The notes under the pieces were generated by a model. It saw nothing but the letters and a program-made list of their open reading frames with translations. It did no database searches and was not told the DNA's origin. This document shows positions 14,837-26,600 of a stretch of DNA of 64,000 nt, one piece after another. The translations under genes and the position numbers were made by a program. Source of the stretch: Kineosporia rhizophila (GTDB taxonomy: Bacteria > Actinomycetota > Actinomycetes > Actinomycetales > Kineosporiaceae); NCBI RefSeq assembly GCF_021277265.1, contig NZ_JAJSOH010000013.1, positions 124,001 to 188,000 of the forward strand, read 5' to 3'. How positions within the stretch are numbered: position 1 is the first letter of the stretch; the number at the start of each line of letters is the position of its first letter.

Positions 14837-17628
14837 CGGATACTCCGGGGGCCGGTGCGGCTGATCAGGTCGGCTGTGCTGGTGAGGACGGCCTTGCCGC
14901 CGTCGGAGTTGGTCAGGCAGACGAAACCGGTGCCGGAGGCGATCCGGGTCATGCTGATCGCCCGGAAGCCCACCACCTCACCGGCGTGACCGAACTCGGG
15001 GTCCTCGCCGCTGGTGTCGAGCACCGTGCCCAGGCCGTAGAAGCTGCCCGGGTGCTGCAGGGTGAGCATCTGCCGGGCCGCCCCGGGTGAGAGCAGGGTG
15101 GCCGGTTCACCCCGATAGGCGTGCCGCAGGTCGACTGCGATGCGGGCCAGGTCGGCGGCGGTGGTCCAGAGACCGTTCGCGGCCACCGTGGGCCGGGTGC
15201 GCCAGCCTTCCGTGATCGGCCGGCCCACGGCATCGTGGCCCAGGGCGCGTTCCTGGTCGTCGAAGTCGTGCCGGAACGTACTGCCGGTGAGGCCCAGCGG
15301 GGCGAACACGAACTCGTCGGCGAGTTCGGCGAAGGGGGTGCCGGTGCGGTCTTCCAGGAGAAGCTGAAGGACGGCCCAGTGCGATCCACTCTTCTGGAAC
15401 GTGCTCTCCGGCGCCGCGTCCCGGCGGATCGGCCCCTCCTGCCCCGGCGCGGTGCCCTGCAGGACGGCGACCAGCGAGGGCAGGTCCTGGGTGGGCGAGT
15501 ACCAGGTGGCCGGCGTCGGGGACAGGCCCGAGCGGTTGGCCAGCAGGTGCCGCATGGTCACCGGGCCGTACCCGCCGGGGATCCGCCAGCGGCGCAGGTG
15601 GATGTTCACGTCCTGGTCGAGGTTGAGCAGGCCCCGGTCGACCAGGCGCAACGCCAGGCAGGCGCTGACGTGCTTGCTGATCGAGGCGACGTGGAAGCGG
15701 GTCTGCTCGGTGACGGCGGCCCCGCCCGGCGTGAGGAGACCACTGGTCGTCACCTCGCTGATCTCACCGTTGTGGATCACCGCCACACTGGCGCCGGGGA
15801 CGTCGTTGTCCTCGAGCGCCTGACGCAGGCCCAGCGCGACCACCGAGCGGGCCGACCGCGCAGCCTGGTCGATGCTCGCCGCGAGCTGCTCGACGGTCTC
15901 GGACATCAGCAGCGTCTTCAGCTGCACGGTGAGCCCGGCCCGGCGGGCGGCCCCGAGCAGGCTGACGATGCGCAGCGAGTCGATGCCCAGGCGGGAGAAC
16001 CGGTCCCGCACGCTGATCCGGTCCCGGCCCAGGGTCTCCGCGCAGATCCGCACGATCAGCCGCTCGGTGTCGGTCCGCGGCTCGACGTACTCGTCCCCGT
16101 CCCGGTAGCTGTCACTCGAAGGGGCGGGCAGGGCCTGCCGGTCGACCTTGCCCGAGGCCAGCAGGGGCAGCTCGGGCAGCACCACCACCGCGGCCGGGAC
16201 CATGTATGCAGGCAGTTCCTGGCCCAGGTACTCCCGCAGGCCGACCGCGTCACCGCCGGTGGCGTAGGCGACGAGGCCCTTGTCACCTTCAGAGTCCTCC
16301 CGCAGCACCACCACGGCATCGCCGCCGGCCAGGTCCGGGTGCCTGCGCAGACACTCCTCGATCTCACCGAGCTCGATCCGGTGGCCGCGCAGCTTGACCT
16401 GGTGATCCACCCGGCCCAGGCACTCCAGCTCGCCGTCGGGCCGCATCCGGGCCAGGTCGCCGGTGCGGTACATCCGGGCCCCCGGACGCCCGAAGGGCTC
16501 GGGCACGAACCGTTCCGCGGTCAGGTCGGGGCGGTCGGCATAGCCGCGAGCCACTCCGTCCCCGGCCAGGTACAGCTCGCCGACCACCCCAGGGGCGACC
16601 GGCTCGAGGCCGTCACCGAGAACGTAGGCGCGAGTGTTGTGCAGCGGACGCCCGATCGCCACTCCCCCGGCGCCGCCTTCTGGAATGAGCCAGCCGGTGG
16701 ACCAGACCGTGGTCTCGGTGGGCCCGTACAGGTTGTACAGCACCGGCACCCGCCGGCTCAGCTCGGCCGCCAGACTCGGCGGGCAGGCCTCGCCGGTGGT
16801 GATCGCCGTGATGTCTCGCTGCCCGAAACCGGTGGCCAGCAGCAGTCTCCAGCCCGAGGGGGTGGCCTGCAGGTGGGTCACCCCCTCGCCCTGGACCAGT
16901 TCGCACAGGGCGAGGGGGTCGTGCACCTGCTGGTCGGTGGCCAGCACCACCGTGCCGCCGGTGATCAGCGGCAGCCAGAGCTCGGCCATCGAGATGTCGA
17001 ACGAGAACGAGGTGGCGGCCAGCCAGACGTGCCCCGGCCCAGAACCGAGCCGGGCCCGCATCGAGAACAGGAGGTTGATCAGAGCGCGCCGGCTGATCTG
17101 CACGCCCTTCGGCCGCCCGGTGGAGCCGGAGGTGAAGAGCACGTAGGCCAGCAGATCCCGGTCGTCCCGGCCGGGCCCGGCCTGGGCCGGAGGACCGGTC
17201 AGACGGTCGGTCAGCACAGTGTGCCCAGCGAAGCCGGCAGGCAGGTTCGCGGTGAGCCCCGAGGCGGTGAGCACCACCCGGACCCCGGCCGTGGCCAGCA
17301 TGTACCCGATGCGCTCGGGTGGCAGAGCGGGATCGACCGGCAGGTAGGCCGCCCCGGCCCGCCAGACCCCCAGCATCCCGGCAAGGGCCTGCTCGGACCG
17401 TTCCAGCATCACCGCCACCACCTGGTCGGGCCCGGCCCCGGCCGCGGCCAGCCCGCGGGCGACCGAGCCGGACAGGCGGTCGAGCTCGGCGTACGTGATG
17501 CGGCGCCCGCCCACCACCACCGCCTCAGCGTGCGGAGTCCGCAGAGCCTGCTCGGTGAAACAGGCCGCCAGGCTGTCGATCGGCGCCTTGACCCGCACCG
17601 GGGCCGAATCCGTCGTCAGAGTAGTCAT
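14833..17628 (-). CDS. NRPS A-PCP fused to a PBP/beta-lactamase-type serine hydrolase (terminal module)
   Basis: The 931-residue protein has an adenylation domain (about 20-510; TSGSTGRPKG near 168, YGPTETT near 300) and a PCP with phosphopantetheine Ser in GIDSL near 551. The C-terminal serine-hydrolase domain (about 590-931) has SxxK (SISK, near 647) and an HxG (HAG, near 881). Its middle motif reads KSG where YxN or YSG is usual. Pocket residues read D-I-A-Q-I-T-L-V-W; I do not recognise the substrate. The preceding NRPS ends in a condensation domain 13 bases upstream, so the two proteins together form one module. Stand-alone PBP-type thioesterases (SurE family) cyclise and release peptides; here the domain is in cis and would be the predicted release enzyme. 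Confidence 0.88.
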   Translation of the reverse strand: MTTLTTDSAPVRVKAPIDSLAACFTEQALRTPHAEAVVVGGRRITYAELDRLSGSVARGLAAAGAGPDQVVAVMLERSEQALAGMLGVWRAGAAYLPVDPALPPERIGYMLATAGVRVVLTASGLTANLPAGFAGHTVLTDRLTGPPAQAGPGRDDRDLLAYVLFTSGSTGRPKGVQISRRALINLLFSMRARLGSGPGHVWLAATSFSFDISMAELWLPLITGGTVVLATDQQVHDPLALCELVQGEGVTHLQATPSGWRLLLATGFGQRDITAITTGEACPPSLAAELSRRVPVLYNLYGPTETTVWSTGWLIPEGGAGGVAIGRPLHNTRAYVLGDGLEPVAPGVVGELYLAGDGVARGYADRPDLTAERFVPEPFGRPGARMYRTGDLARMRPDGELECLGRVDHQVKLRGHRIELGEIEECLRRHPDLAGGDAVVVLREDSEGDKGLVAYATGGDAVGLREYLGQELPAYMVPAAVVVLPELPLLASGKVDRQALPAPSSDSYRDGDEYVEPRTDTERLIVRICAETLGRDRISVRDRFSRLGIDSLRIVSLLGAARRAGLTVQLKTLLMSETVEQLAASIDQAARSARSVVALGLRQALEDNDVPGASVAVIHNGEISEVTTSGLLTPGGAAVTEQTRFHVASISKHVSACLALRLVDRGLLNLDQDVNIHLRRWRIPGGYGPVTMRHLLANRSGLSPTPATWYSPTQDLPSLVAVLQGTAPGQEGPIRRDAAPESTFQKSGSHWAVLQLLLEDRTGTPFAELADEFVFAPLGLTGSTFRHDFDDQERALGHDAVGRPITEGWRTRPTVAANGLWTTAADLARIAVDLRHAYRGEPATLLSPGAARQMLTLQHPGSFYGLGTVLDTSGEDPEFGHAGEVVGFRAISMTRIASGTGFVCLTNSDGGKAVLTSTADLISRTGPRSIR

Positions 17629-17641
17629 TGTGAAGCCCCCC

Positions 17642-20600
17642 TCACCACTCGACGTCCGTGTCGTTCCATTCGTGCAGCAGCCGGTCGCGTTCGGCCTCGG
17701 AGACCAGGGCCGGCTGGGCCGGTCCGTCCGGGTCGGTGGCCATGGCCTCCAGCACGGTGCGGTACATCGCGGCGATCTGCTCGGCCCCGGCCCGCGCCAC
17801 GGCGTGGTTGACCAGCCGCACCGTGAGCTGGCCGGGCTGCGTGTTCACCGACATCAGGAACTCGTTGGCGCTGTCGGAGGCGCCCCCGCGCACGTCGACC
17901 TGCTCGCCGTCGACCTGCCCGAAGTCGGTGTAGTTGAACATGACGTTCAGCAACTGGGCGTCCCCGGCCATCCTCTGGATCTCCGGCATCGGGAAGCGCC
18001 GGTGGCCCCAGATCGCAGCCTCGGTGTCGAAGGTCCTGCGAACCAGCTCACGCCAGGTGGTGGCCGAGCGGTCGTACGGGAAGGGCAGGGTGTTCAGGAA
18101 CATGCCGTAGACCCGCTCGGCCCCGGCACTCTCGGGCCGGCCACTGCTGACCAGCCCGGCGTGGAACGCCTCCGCGCCGGTCAGCTGGCTCAGCACCTTC
18201 AGGTGGGCCGACAGCAGCACACTCTTGAACGAGACCTGCTCGACGCGGGCCAGTTCGCGCAGGGCCGGTTCCAGGTCGGCGAACCCGACGCGCAGCTTGA
18301 ACTGCTCCCGCGGAGTGCCGGCCGGTTCGCCCCAGCCCTCCGGAAGCACGAAGCTGCGGTGGCGATCCACCAGATCCCGCCAGAACGCCCGATCACCATC
18401 GCCATTCAGAGATTCGCGTTCCGCCGCAATGAACTCGGCATACCGCGAGACTGGCGGTTCCCAGACCGGTTCCGGTTGCCCGTCACTGCAGGCCCGGTAC
18501 AGCTCGAGCACCTCCATGAGCAGGTTGTGCTGGCTCCAGCCCTCGGTGATGGCGTGGCAGTGGGTGAAGGCGAGCCGCCAGGAGTCGCCATCAGTGATCA
18601 GCGCCCCGATGCGCAACAGCGGCGGTGCGCTGAGGTCGAACGGCGTGGAGCGCTCGGTGCTCAGCCATTCCCGTACCGCCTCCTCCTCGTCCCGGCCTCG
18701 CACATCGGCCACCTTCACCCTGACGTCGGCCCGTTCGTGCACGACCTGCAGGGGCTCGGCGTACTCGTCCAGATGAATCGAGGTGCGCAGCATCTCGTGC
18801 CGGGCAACAACAGTTTCGGCGGCGCGTTGCAGCGCCTCGATCTGCAGCGGCCGGCCGTCCCGGATAACGAAGGTGGAGGCGTTGATGTAGCGGCGCTGCC
18901 GGTCGTCCCCCAGCATCTCGACGAGCATGCCGAGCTGCACCTGGGCCAGCGGATAGGCATCAGTGGCATCCTGCGGCAACCGGGTGCGGTCAGCCGCGCT
19001 GATCATCGAGAACGGCTGCACCGCAACCTCGGCCACTGCCTCGGAAGAACCGACCACCGCAGCCAGAGCCCGAACGGTGCGGTACTGGAACACATCCTTG
19101 ACCTGGACCTCGCACCCGGCTGCCCGCAGGGCGCCGACCAGGGCGATGGCCCGGATGGAATGCCCACCCACGGCGAAGAAGTTGTCCTCCACACTCACCT
19201 GATCGACCTCGAGCACCTCGCACCAGATCCGTGCGATCAGCGCCTCCAGCTCGGTGGCCGGCTCGACCACAACCTGCTCCGAGGCGTCGATCTCAATGGG
19301 CGGCAGGGCCTTCCGGTCCACCTTGCCGTTGCGGTTCAGCGGCATTTCGTCCAGCCGCACGAACACCGACGGCACCATGTACTCCGGCAGGCGGTCCCGG
19401 CAGAAAGCACCAACAATGGACGAGTCGCCACCAGTGAAGTAGCACACGAGACGAGCGTCGGGTCCAGTTCCGTCGACGACCACCACGGCCTCGCCCGCGC
19501 ACTGCCGCACCACCGCGGCCACCTCACCCAGCTCGATCCGGTAGCCACGAACCTTCACCTGGTCGTCCACGCGCCCCAGGAAGTCGACCACCAGAGGTGA
19601 GTCCGAACCGGAGGGATCGGCCGCGACCGGGGTCTTCTCGACCCAGCGCACCCGGTCGCCAGTACGGTACATCCGGGCACCGCCGCCCGCGAACGGATCG
19701 GGCAGGAAACGCTCCGCCGTCAGGCTGGAACGGCCGATGTATCCCCGGGCCACCCCGGTGCCGCCGACATACAACTCACCCGGCACACCGACGTCCACTG
19801 TTTGAAGGTCGCTGTCCAGCACGTACATCCGCATGCCGGGCAGCGGTCGTCCGATCGGCACGACCCCCGGCTCCTGAACCCCGACAACCGGTAGAACGCA
19901 GGTACCCACGGAGGTTTCGGTGGGTCCGTATTCGTTGATCAGGCGGCCTTCGCCCAGCAGGCCTCGCCAACGTTCCGCCAGGGCACCCGGAAGCGCCTCA
20001 CCGGCAACGACAATCACGCCCGCCAGGGAAGCCAGCTCGTTGTCCGGCAGCTGCCGGCCCAGGACCTCCAGGTGACCGGGCGTCAGTTTCAGGAAGCTGT
20101 AGGCGCCACCGGTCAGAGTCCGGCCGAGTTCGGAGGGGTCGACCGATTCGGGCACCACGTGCACGGGCTGCCCAGAGACCAGGGGCGCCCACAGGTTCGG
20201 CACCACCAGGTCGAAGGCCACCGAGGAGAACAGCGCCGAGCCACCACTGCCCTGGGACGCCAGTTCCGCTGCGGCCCAGGCCACATGGTTGGCCAGGCCA
20301 CGATGCGGCACCGCGACCCCCTTCGGCCGGCCGGTCGATCCGGAAGTGAAGATGACGTAGGCCAACTCGTCCAGGTCGATCTCAGCCGGAACGAACTCCG
20401 GTGCAGCCGACTCGACCGCGAGCTGGTCGGCACCGTCGAGCACGACGATCCGCTGCTCGGACGAGGCGAACCGATCGGCCAGGGAGTCTTGCGTGAGGAC
20501 GACCGAGGCATCGGCCGCGGCGAGCATGTACTGCACCCGGTCGGCCGGGAACGTGCTGTCGAGAGGGACGAACGCGGCGCCGGTCTTCCAGACCCCGAGC

Positions 20601-23600
20601 AGACCGGCGATCAGCGAGGGGCCGCGTTCCAGCAGCACCCCGACCACCGAACCACGCCCGCAGCCCAGGCTCGAAAGGTGGTTGGCGATCCGGTTGGCCC
20701 GCACCTCCAGTTCCCCGAAGCCGATGCTTTCACCGTTGCACCGGACGGCGGCCAGGCCCGGCATGCGGGCAGCCACGGCCGATACCGCCGTCGGCACACT
20801 CACCGCTGCGCTGGGCAGCGGCGAGACACCCAGACCCACCTCGATATTCACCTGCAGGCCGGGCACCCGCACCGGCGCCGAGAGCCCTTCCTCGGCAAGG
20901 TTCTGCAGGGCGGCCCGGTAGGCCGCGCCGAGACGTTCGGCCGAGGTGCGCGAGAGCCGGCTGGTGTCGACCGTCAGCAGGATCTCACTACCTCTGGCCG
21001 CGATGGCCAACCCGAATTCGGTTGCTCCCTCCCCCAGTCCGGACTCAGCGTCTACAACGTCCGAGTCGTCAGAGTTGTCAGAGGCAGACCGGTCCAGGTC
21101 CAGATAGCTGAACCGGGCGTCGAGCAGACGCCCTTCGCCGGCCATTCGCTGGATCTCCGGCATCGGGAACCGTCGGTGCGGCCAGATCGCGGCCTCGGTG
21201 TCGAAGGTCTGCCGGATCAGCTCACCCCAGCTGCCGGACTGCCGACGGTGCGGGAACGGCAGCGTGTTCAGATACATGCCGTAGACCTTCTCCGAGCCCA
21301 GAACCTCGGGCCGGCCACTGCACACCAGCCCGGTGTGGAAGGCCTCCAGGTCGGTCAGGCGCCCGAGCACGGCCAGGTGCGCCGACAGCAGCACGCTCTT
21401 CAGTGAGGCGTCGGCCCGACCGGCCAGTTCCTGCAGTCGGGGCCGAAGATCGCCCAAAGGCACCCGCACCACATGGGTTCCGGGCACGTCGCCCCAGCCT
21501 TGCGGCAGCTCGAACCGTTCGTGCTCAGTGATGGTGTCCTGCCAGAACTCGCGCTCCTCAGGGCTGTCCAGCGACTCCAGCTCGGCGGCGACGAAGTCCG
21601 CGTAGCGCACCTGCGGAAGTTCCAGTGCGGGCGCAAGTTCCCCGGCGCGGGCATGCAGGTAGCCCTCGACCAGCTCGACCAGAAGCGCCCGGTGGCTCCA
21701 GCCCTCGGTGATCGGGTGGCACACGCTGACCGACATCCACCAGGCCTCGTCGCTCTCGACGTGAGCAGTGATCCGCATCAGCGGCGCCTGCTGCAGGTCG
21801 AAGAGCGTGCCCCGCTCGGCTGCCGTGAACTCCTGCAGGTCCGTAGCGAGATCCTGCGGGGAGAGCCCGCGCAGGTCCCGCACCTGCACCGGCATGGTGG
21901 CGGTGGTGTGGACCAGTTGCATGGGCACCGAGTACCGGTCCAGATCGAACGAGGTACGCAGCATCTCGTGCCGTTCGAGCACCGCCGCCGCGGCCTGCTG
22001 CAGCGCCTCGGTCTGGAACGGCCGGCCGTCACGCACCCGGAAGGAGGCGGTGTTGTGGTAGCGGTTGCGGCTGTCGTCGGCGAGCATCTCGACCAGCATG
22101 CCCAGCTGCACCTGGGCCAGCGGGTAGGCATCGGTCAGACCACTGGGCAGCAGCGCCCGGTCTTTCTCGCCGATCAACGAGAAGGCAGATACGCAGCTAC
22201 TTTCGGCGCTCTGCGCACTGGGACTCAGAGCAGCGGCCAGAGCGCGGACGGTGCGCAGTTCGAAGATGTCCTTCACCTGCGCCGGCAGGCCCGCGGCCCG
22301 GAGCGCACCGACCAGGGCGATGGCCCGGATCGAGTGCCCGCCCACGGCGAAGAAGTTGTCCTCCACGCTCACCTGGTCGGTTTCGAGCACCTGGCCCCAG
22401 ATGCCCGCAATCAGCGCTTCCTGTTCGGTGGCTGGTTCGATCAGAACCCGCACCTCAGAACCGGTCTCGACCGGCGGCAGGGCCTTCCGGTCGACCTTGC
22501 CGTTGCGGTTCAGCGGCATCTCGTCCAGCCGCACGAACACCGACGGCACCATGTACTCGGGCAGGCGGTCCCGGCAGAAAGCATCAACAGTGGACGAGTC
22601 GGCGCCGGTGAAGTAGCACACGAGACGAGCGTCGGGTCCGGTTCCGTCGACAACCGCTACGGCCTCGCCCGCGCACTGCTGCACCACCGCGGCCACCTCA
22701 CCCAGCTCGATCCGGTAGCCACGGATCTTCACCTGGTCGTCCACGCGGCCGAGGAAGTCGACCACCGGTGATCCGTCCGCCTCGATCCAGCGCACCCGGT
22801 CGCCGGTGCGGTACATGCGAGCGCCGGCGCCCGCGAACGGATCGGGCAGGAAACGCTCGGCGGTGAGGCTGGAACGGCCGATGTATCCCCGGGCCACCCC
22901 GGTGCCGCCGACGTACAACTCACCCGGCACACCGACGTCCACTGTTTGAAGGTCGTTGTCCAGCACGTACATCCGCATGCCGGGCAGCGGACGCCCGATC
23001 GGCACCACCCCCTCCCCCTGGACTCCGGCCACCGGCAGGATGCAGGTGCCGACCGAGGCCTCGGTGGGGCCGTACTCGTTGATCAGGCGGCCGTCGCCCA
23101 GCAGGCTGCGCCAACGTTCGGCCAGGGCGCCCGGAAGGGCCTCTCCCGCAACCACGATCACGCCGGCCAGCGAGGCCAGTACGCCGTCGGTGAGCTGACG
23201 GCCGAGCACTTCCAGGTGGCCGGGCGTGAGCTTGAGGAAGCTGAAACCGGGCGATCCGGCGGCCCGCAGCGAGCGCACCAGGGCGGGGCCGAGCTCGGCC
23301 AGGTCGACCGAGCCGGGCACGATGTGCACCGGTTGCCCGGTGCTCAGGGCGGCCCACACGTTGGGCACCACCAGGTCGAACGCCACCGAGGAGAACAGCG
23401 CCGAGCCGCCGGTGCCGCGCAGGGCCAGCTCCGAGGCGGCCCAGGCGACGTGATTGGCCAGGCCGCGGTGCGAGACCGCCACGCCCTTGGGGCGGCCGGT
23501 CGATCCGGACGTGAAGATGACGTACGCGAGGTCGTCCAGATCCACACTGATCCGGGGACTCTGGAAGCCGTTCGCATTGGCGGCAGTGATGACCCGTAGG

Positions 23601-26600
23601 CCCGGTGAGGTGAACCGGTCGGCCAGGGACGGCTGCGTGAGCGCCACCTCGGCCCCGGCTGCGTCGAGCATGTAGGCCACCCGGTCGGCGGGGAAGGCCT
23701 CGTCGAGCGGCACGAACGCGGCCCCGGCCTTCCAGACCCCCAGCAGTGCGGCGATCAGGTCGGGGCCACGCTCCAGCAGCACCCCCACCACCGAACCCCG
23801 GCCCACGCCGACACTGGCCAGGTACCCCGCCAGACGATCGGCCTGGGCGTTCAGGTCCCCGAAGTCGACGCGTTTGCCGTTGCACCAGATCGCTGCGGCG
23901 GTCGGGCGGCGTGTTGCCGTCCCTTCCACGGCCACCGGAACGCTGACCCCGGCCCCGCTCAGAGGCGGTTCGCCCACACCCCAACGAGCAGCCTCCGGGG
24001 GTACAGCGACCGGCGCGACCAGGCCGTCGGGCCCGTCCGTCACCATGGCTTCGAGCACCTGCCGGTACATCCGGCCCAGGGTGGCAAGCCGCTCGGGGGC
24101 GATGTACCGGTTCTGCGCGGTGAGCACCAGGAACCCGGCGCGGGTGGAGACGCCGAGGGGGAACTCGGTGGGGCTGTCGTCGATCGTGGCGGCGTAGTCG
24201 ATCACGTCGGCGTCGACCTGGCGGAAGTCCTGGTAGCTGAAGCGCACGTCGAGCAGGCGCCGGCCGCCGTTGAACTCACGCTGCATGGCGCCCATCGGGA
24301 AGCGCCGGTGCGGCCAAAGTTCCAGTTCGGTGGCGAACACCTGGCGCAGCACCTCGCCCCAGGTGCCGGCGGCATGGGCCCGGAACGGGAACGGCAGCGG
24401 GTTCAGGTACACGCCCGCGACCCGCTCGGCCCCCTGGGCCTCGGGACGCGCATTGGTGACCAGCCCCGAATGGAAGGCACCGACGTCCGTGATTCTGCTC
24501 AGCACCGAAAGGTGCGTCGAGAGCATGACGGTCTTGAGCGAGACCCCGGTCTCGGTGGCCAGCCGCCGCAGCTGCGGCTCCAGGTCGCGGTAGGGCACCC
24601 AGGTGCGGTTGACCCCGGTGGCGTCGGGCGCCTGACCCCAGACGTCGGGCAGCGTGAGCCGTTCGTGCTCCTCCACGACGCTCTGCCAGTAGGCCCGGTC
24701 CTCGTCTCCCTGCAGCGCCTCCATCTCGGCGGCCACGAAGTCGGCGTAACGCACGGCGGTGGGTTCGGGGGCGGTGACCGGCCGGCCGTCGCGCACCTGA
24801 CGGTAGACCGAGACCAGTTCCATCAGCAGCGAGTGGTGGCTCCAGCCCTCCAGCACGGCGTGGCACTCGGTGAGAGTCATCCACCAGCCGTTCTCGCCAG
24901 GGGTCGCGTGCGCGAAGAACCGCACCAGGCCGGGCCGGGCCAGGTCGAACAGCACCGAACGCTCGTGGGCCATGAACGCCCGCAGCGTGCGCTCCCGCTC
25001 GTCCTGCTCCTGCGCGGGCAGGGTCTGCCAGCCGACCTGCGCCTCGACCTGGGCGTGCACGAGCTGCATGGGCACCGAGTAGCGGTCCAGATCGAAGGCG
25101 GTACGCAGGATCTCGTGCCGATCCAGGACCTGCTCGACCGCGGTGCGGAAGGCCTCGCCGGAGAACGGCTGGTCGTCGATGATCCGGAAGCAGGTGGAGT
25201 TGTGGTAGACCCGACGGCTGGTGTCGGCGAGCATCTCGACCACCATGCCCAGCTGGACCTGGGCCAGCGGGTAGGCGTCGCTCAGCCCCTCCGGCAGCAG
25301 AGCCCGGTCCTGCTCGGAGACCAGGGCGAAGGGCGCGACGGCCAGATCGGCCGCCGACTGGGTGCCGACCTGAGCAGCCAGCCGGGCGATCGTCCTGTGC
25401 TCGAAGACGTCGCGCACGCTGATGTCCAGGCCGCTCTGCCGGAGGGCACCGACCAGGGCTACGGCGGCGATGGAGTCTCCCCCGAGCTCGAAGAACCCGT
25501 CGTCGACGCCGATCCGGTCTACGGTCAGCACCTGGGCCCACGCCTGGGCGATCTGCTCCTCGGCCGGCGTACGCGGGGCCACGTATTCCTGTCCGGAGGC
25601 CAGCGCTGCGCGGCCGGGGGCGGGCAGCGCTGCCTTGTCGACCTTTCCGTTGTTGGTCAGCGGAATCCGGCCGAACGGCACGAACGCGCTGGGGATCATG
25701 TAGTCGGGCAGATGGCGGCCCAGCAGTGTGCGTAGGTCGACGGGATTGGGCACCGCGCCGCCCTCGGGCACGACGTAGGCCACGATGCGCCGCTCGCCGG
25801 GGGTGTCTTCGCGCACCAGCACCACGGCGTCGCGCACGGTGGGGTGGGTGAGCAGCACGGTACGGATCTCGCCGAGCTCGATCCGGAAGCCGCGTACCTT
25901 CACCTGGTCGTCGGCGCGGCCGAGGAACTCCAGGCTGCCGTCGGGGCAGCGGCGGGCCAGGTCGCCGGAGCGGTACAGGCGCCCGCCGCGAGGGCCGAAC
26001 GGGTCGGGCACGAAACGCTGGGCGGTGAGGTCGGGGCGCCCCAGGTAGCCGCGGGCGACGCTGGGCCCGCCGACGTGGATCTCGCCGGTCACGCCGATCG
26101 GCACCGGCTGCCCGGCCTCGTCGAGCAGGTACACGGCAGTGTCGTCGAGCGGGTGGCCGACCTGGTTGCCGGCCCCGGGCACCAGGTCCGCGGCGGTGAC
26201 CCGGTGATAGGTGGTGTGCACCGTGGTCTCGGTGATGCCGTACATGTTGACCAGCTCGGTGCGCTGCAGGTCGCGCCGGGCCACCCAGGGGGCCAGGTCG
26301 GGCATGACCAGCTTCTCGCCGCCGAAGATGACGACGCGCACGTCGAGGTCGTCGATGCGGGGGTCGCCGGTGGCGGCGAGGTCGACCAGGCCGCGGAAGG
26401 CGGAGGGGGTCTGGTTCAGCACGGTGACCCGGTGGCGCACCATGAGGTCGAGGAACTCTTCCGGGGAACGGCGTTCCTCGTGGGAGACCACCAGCAGGCG
26501 CCCGCCGGTGGCCAGGGAGCCCCACAGCTCCCAGGCCGAGAAGTCGAACGCGTAGGAGTGCGACAGCGCCCAGACGTCGGCCGGGCCGAAGTCGTAGTGC

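Noticed and set aside
14833..17628. A secreted beta-lactamase giving drug resistance
   Set aside because: The hydrolase domain follows a PCP in the same chain without a signal peptide, and its third motif is HxG rather than KTG, as in esterase or PBP-thioesterase relatives.
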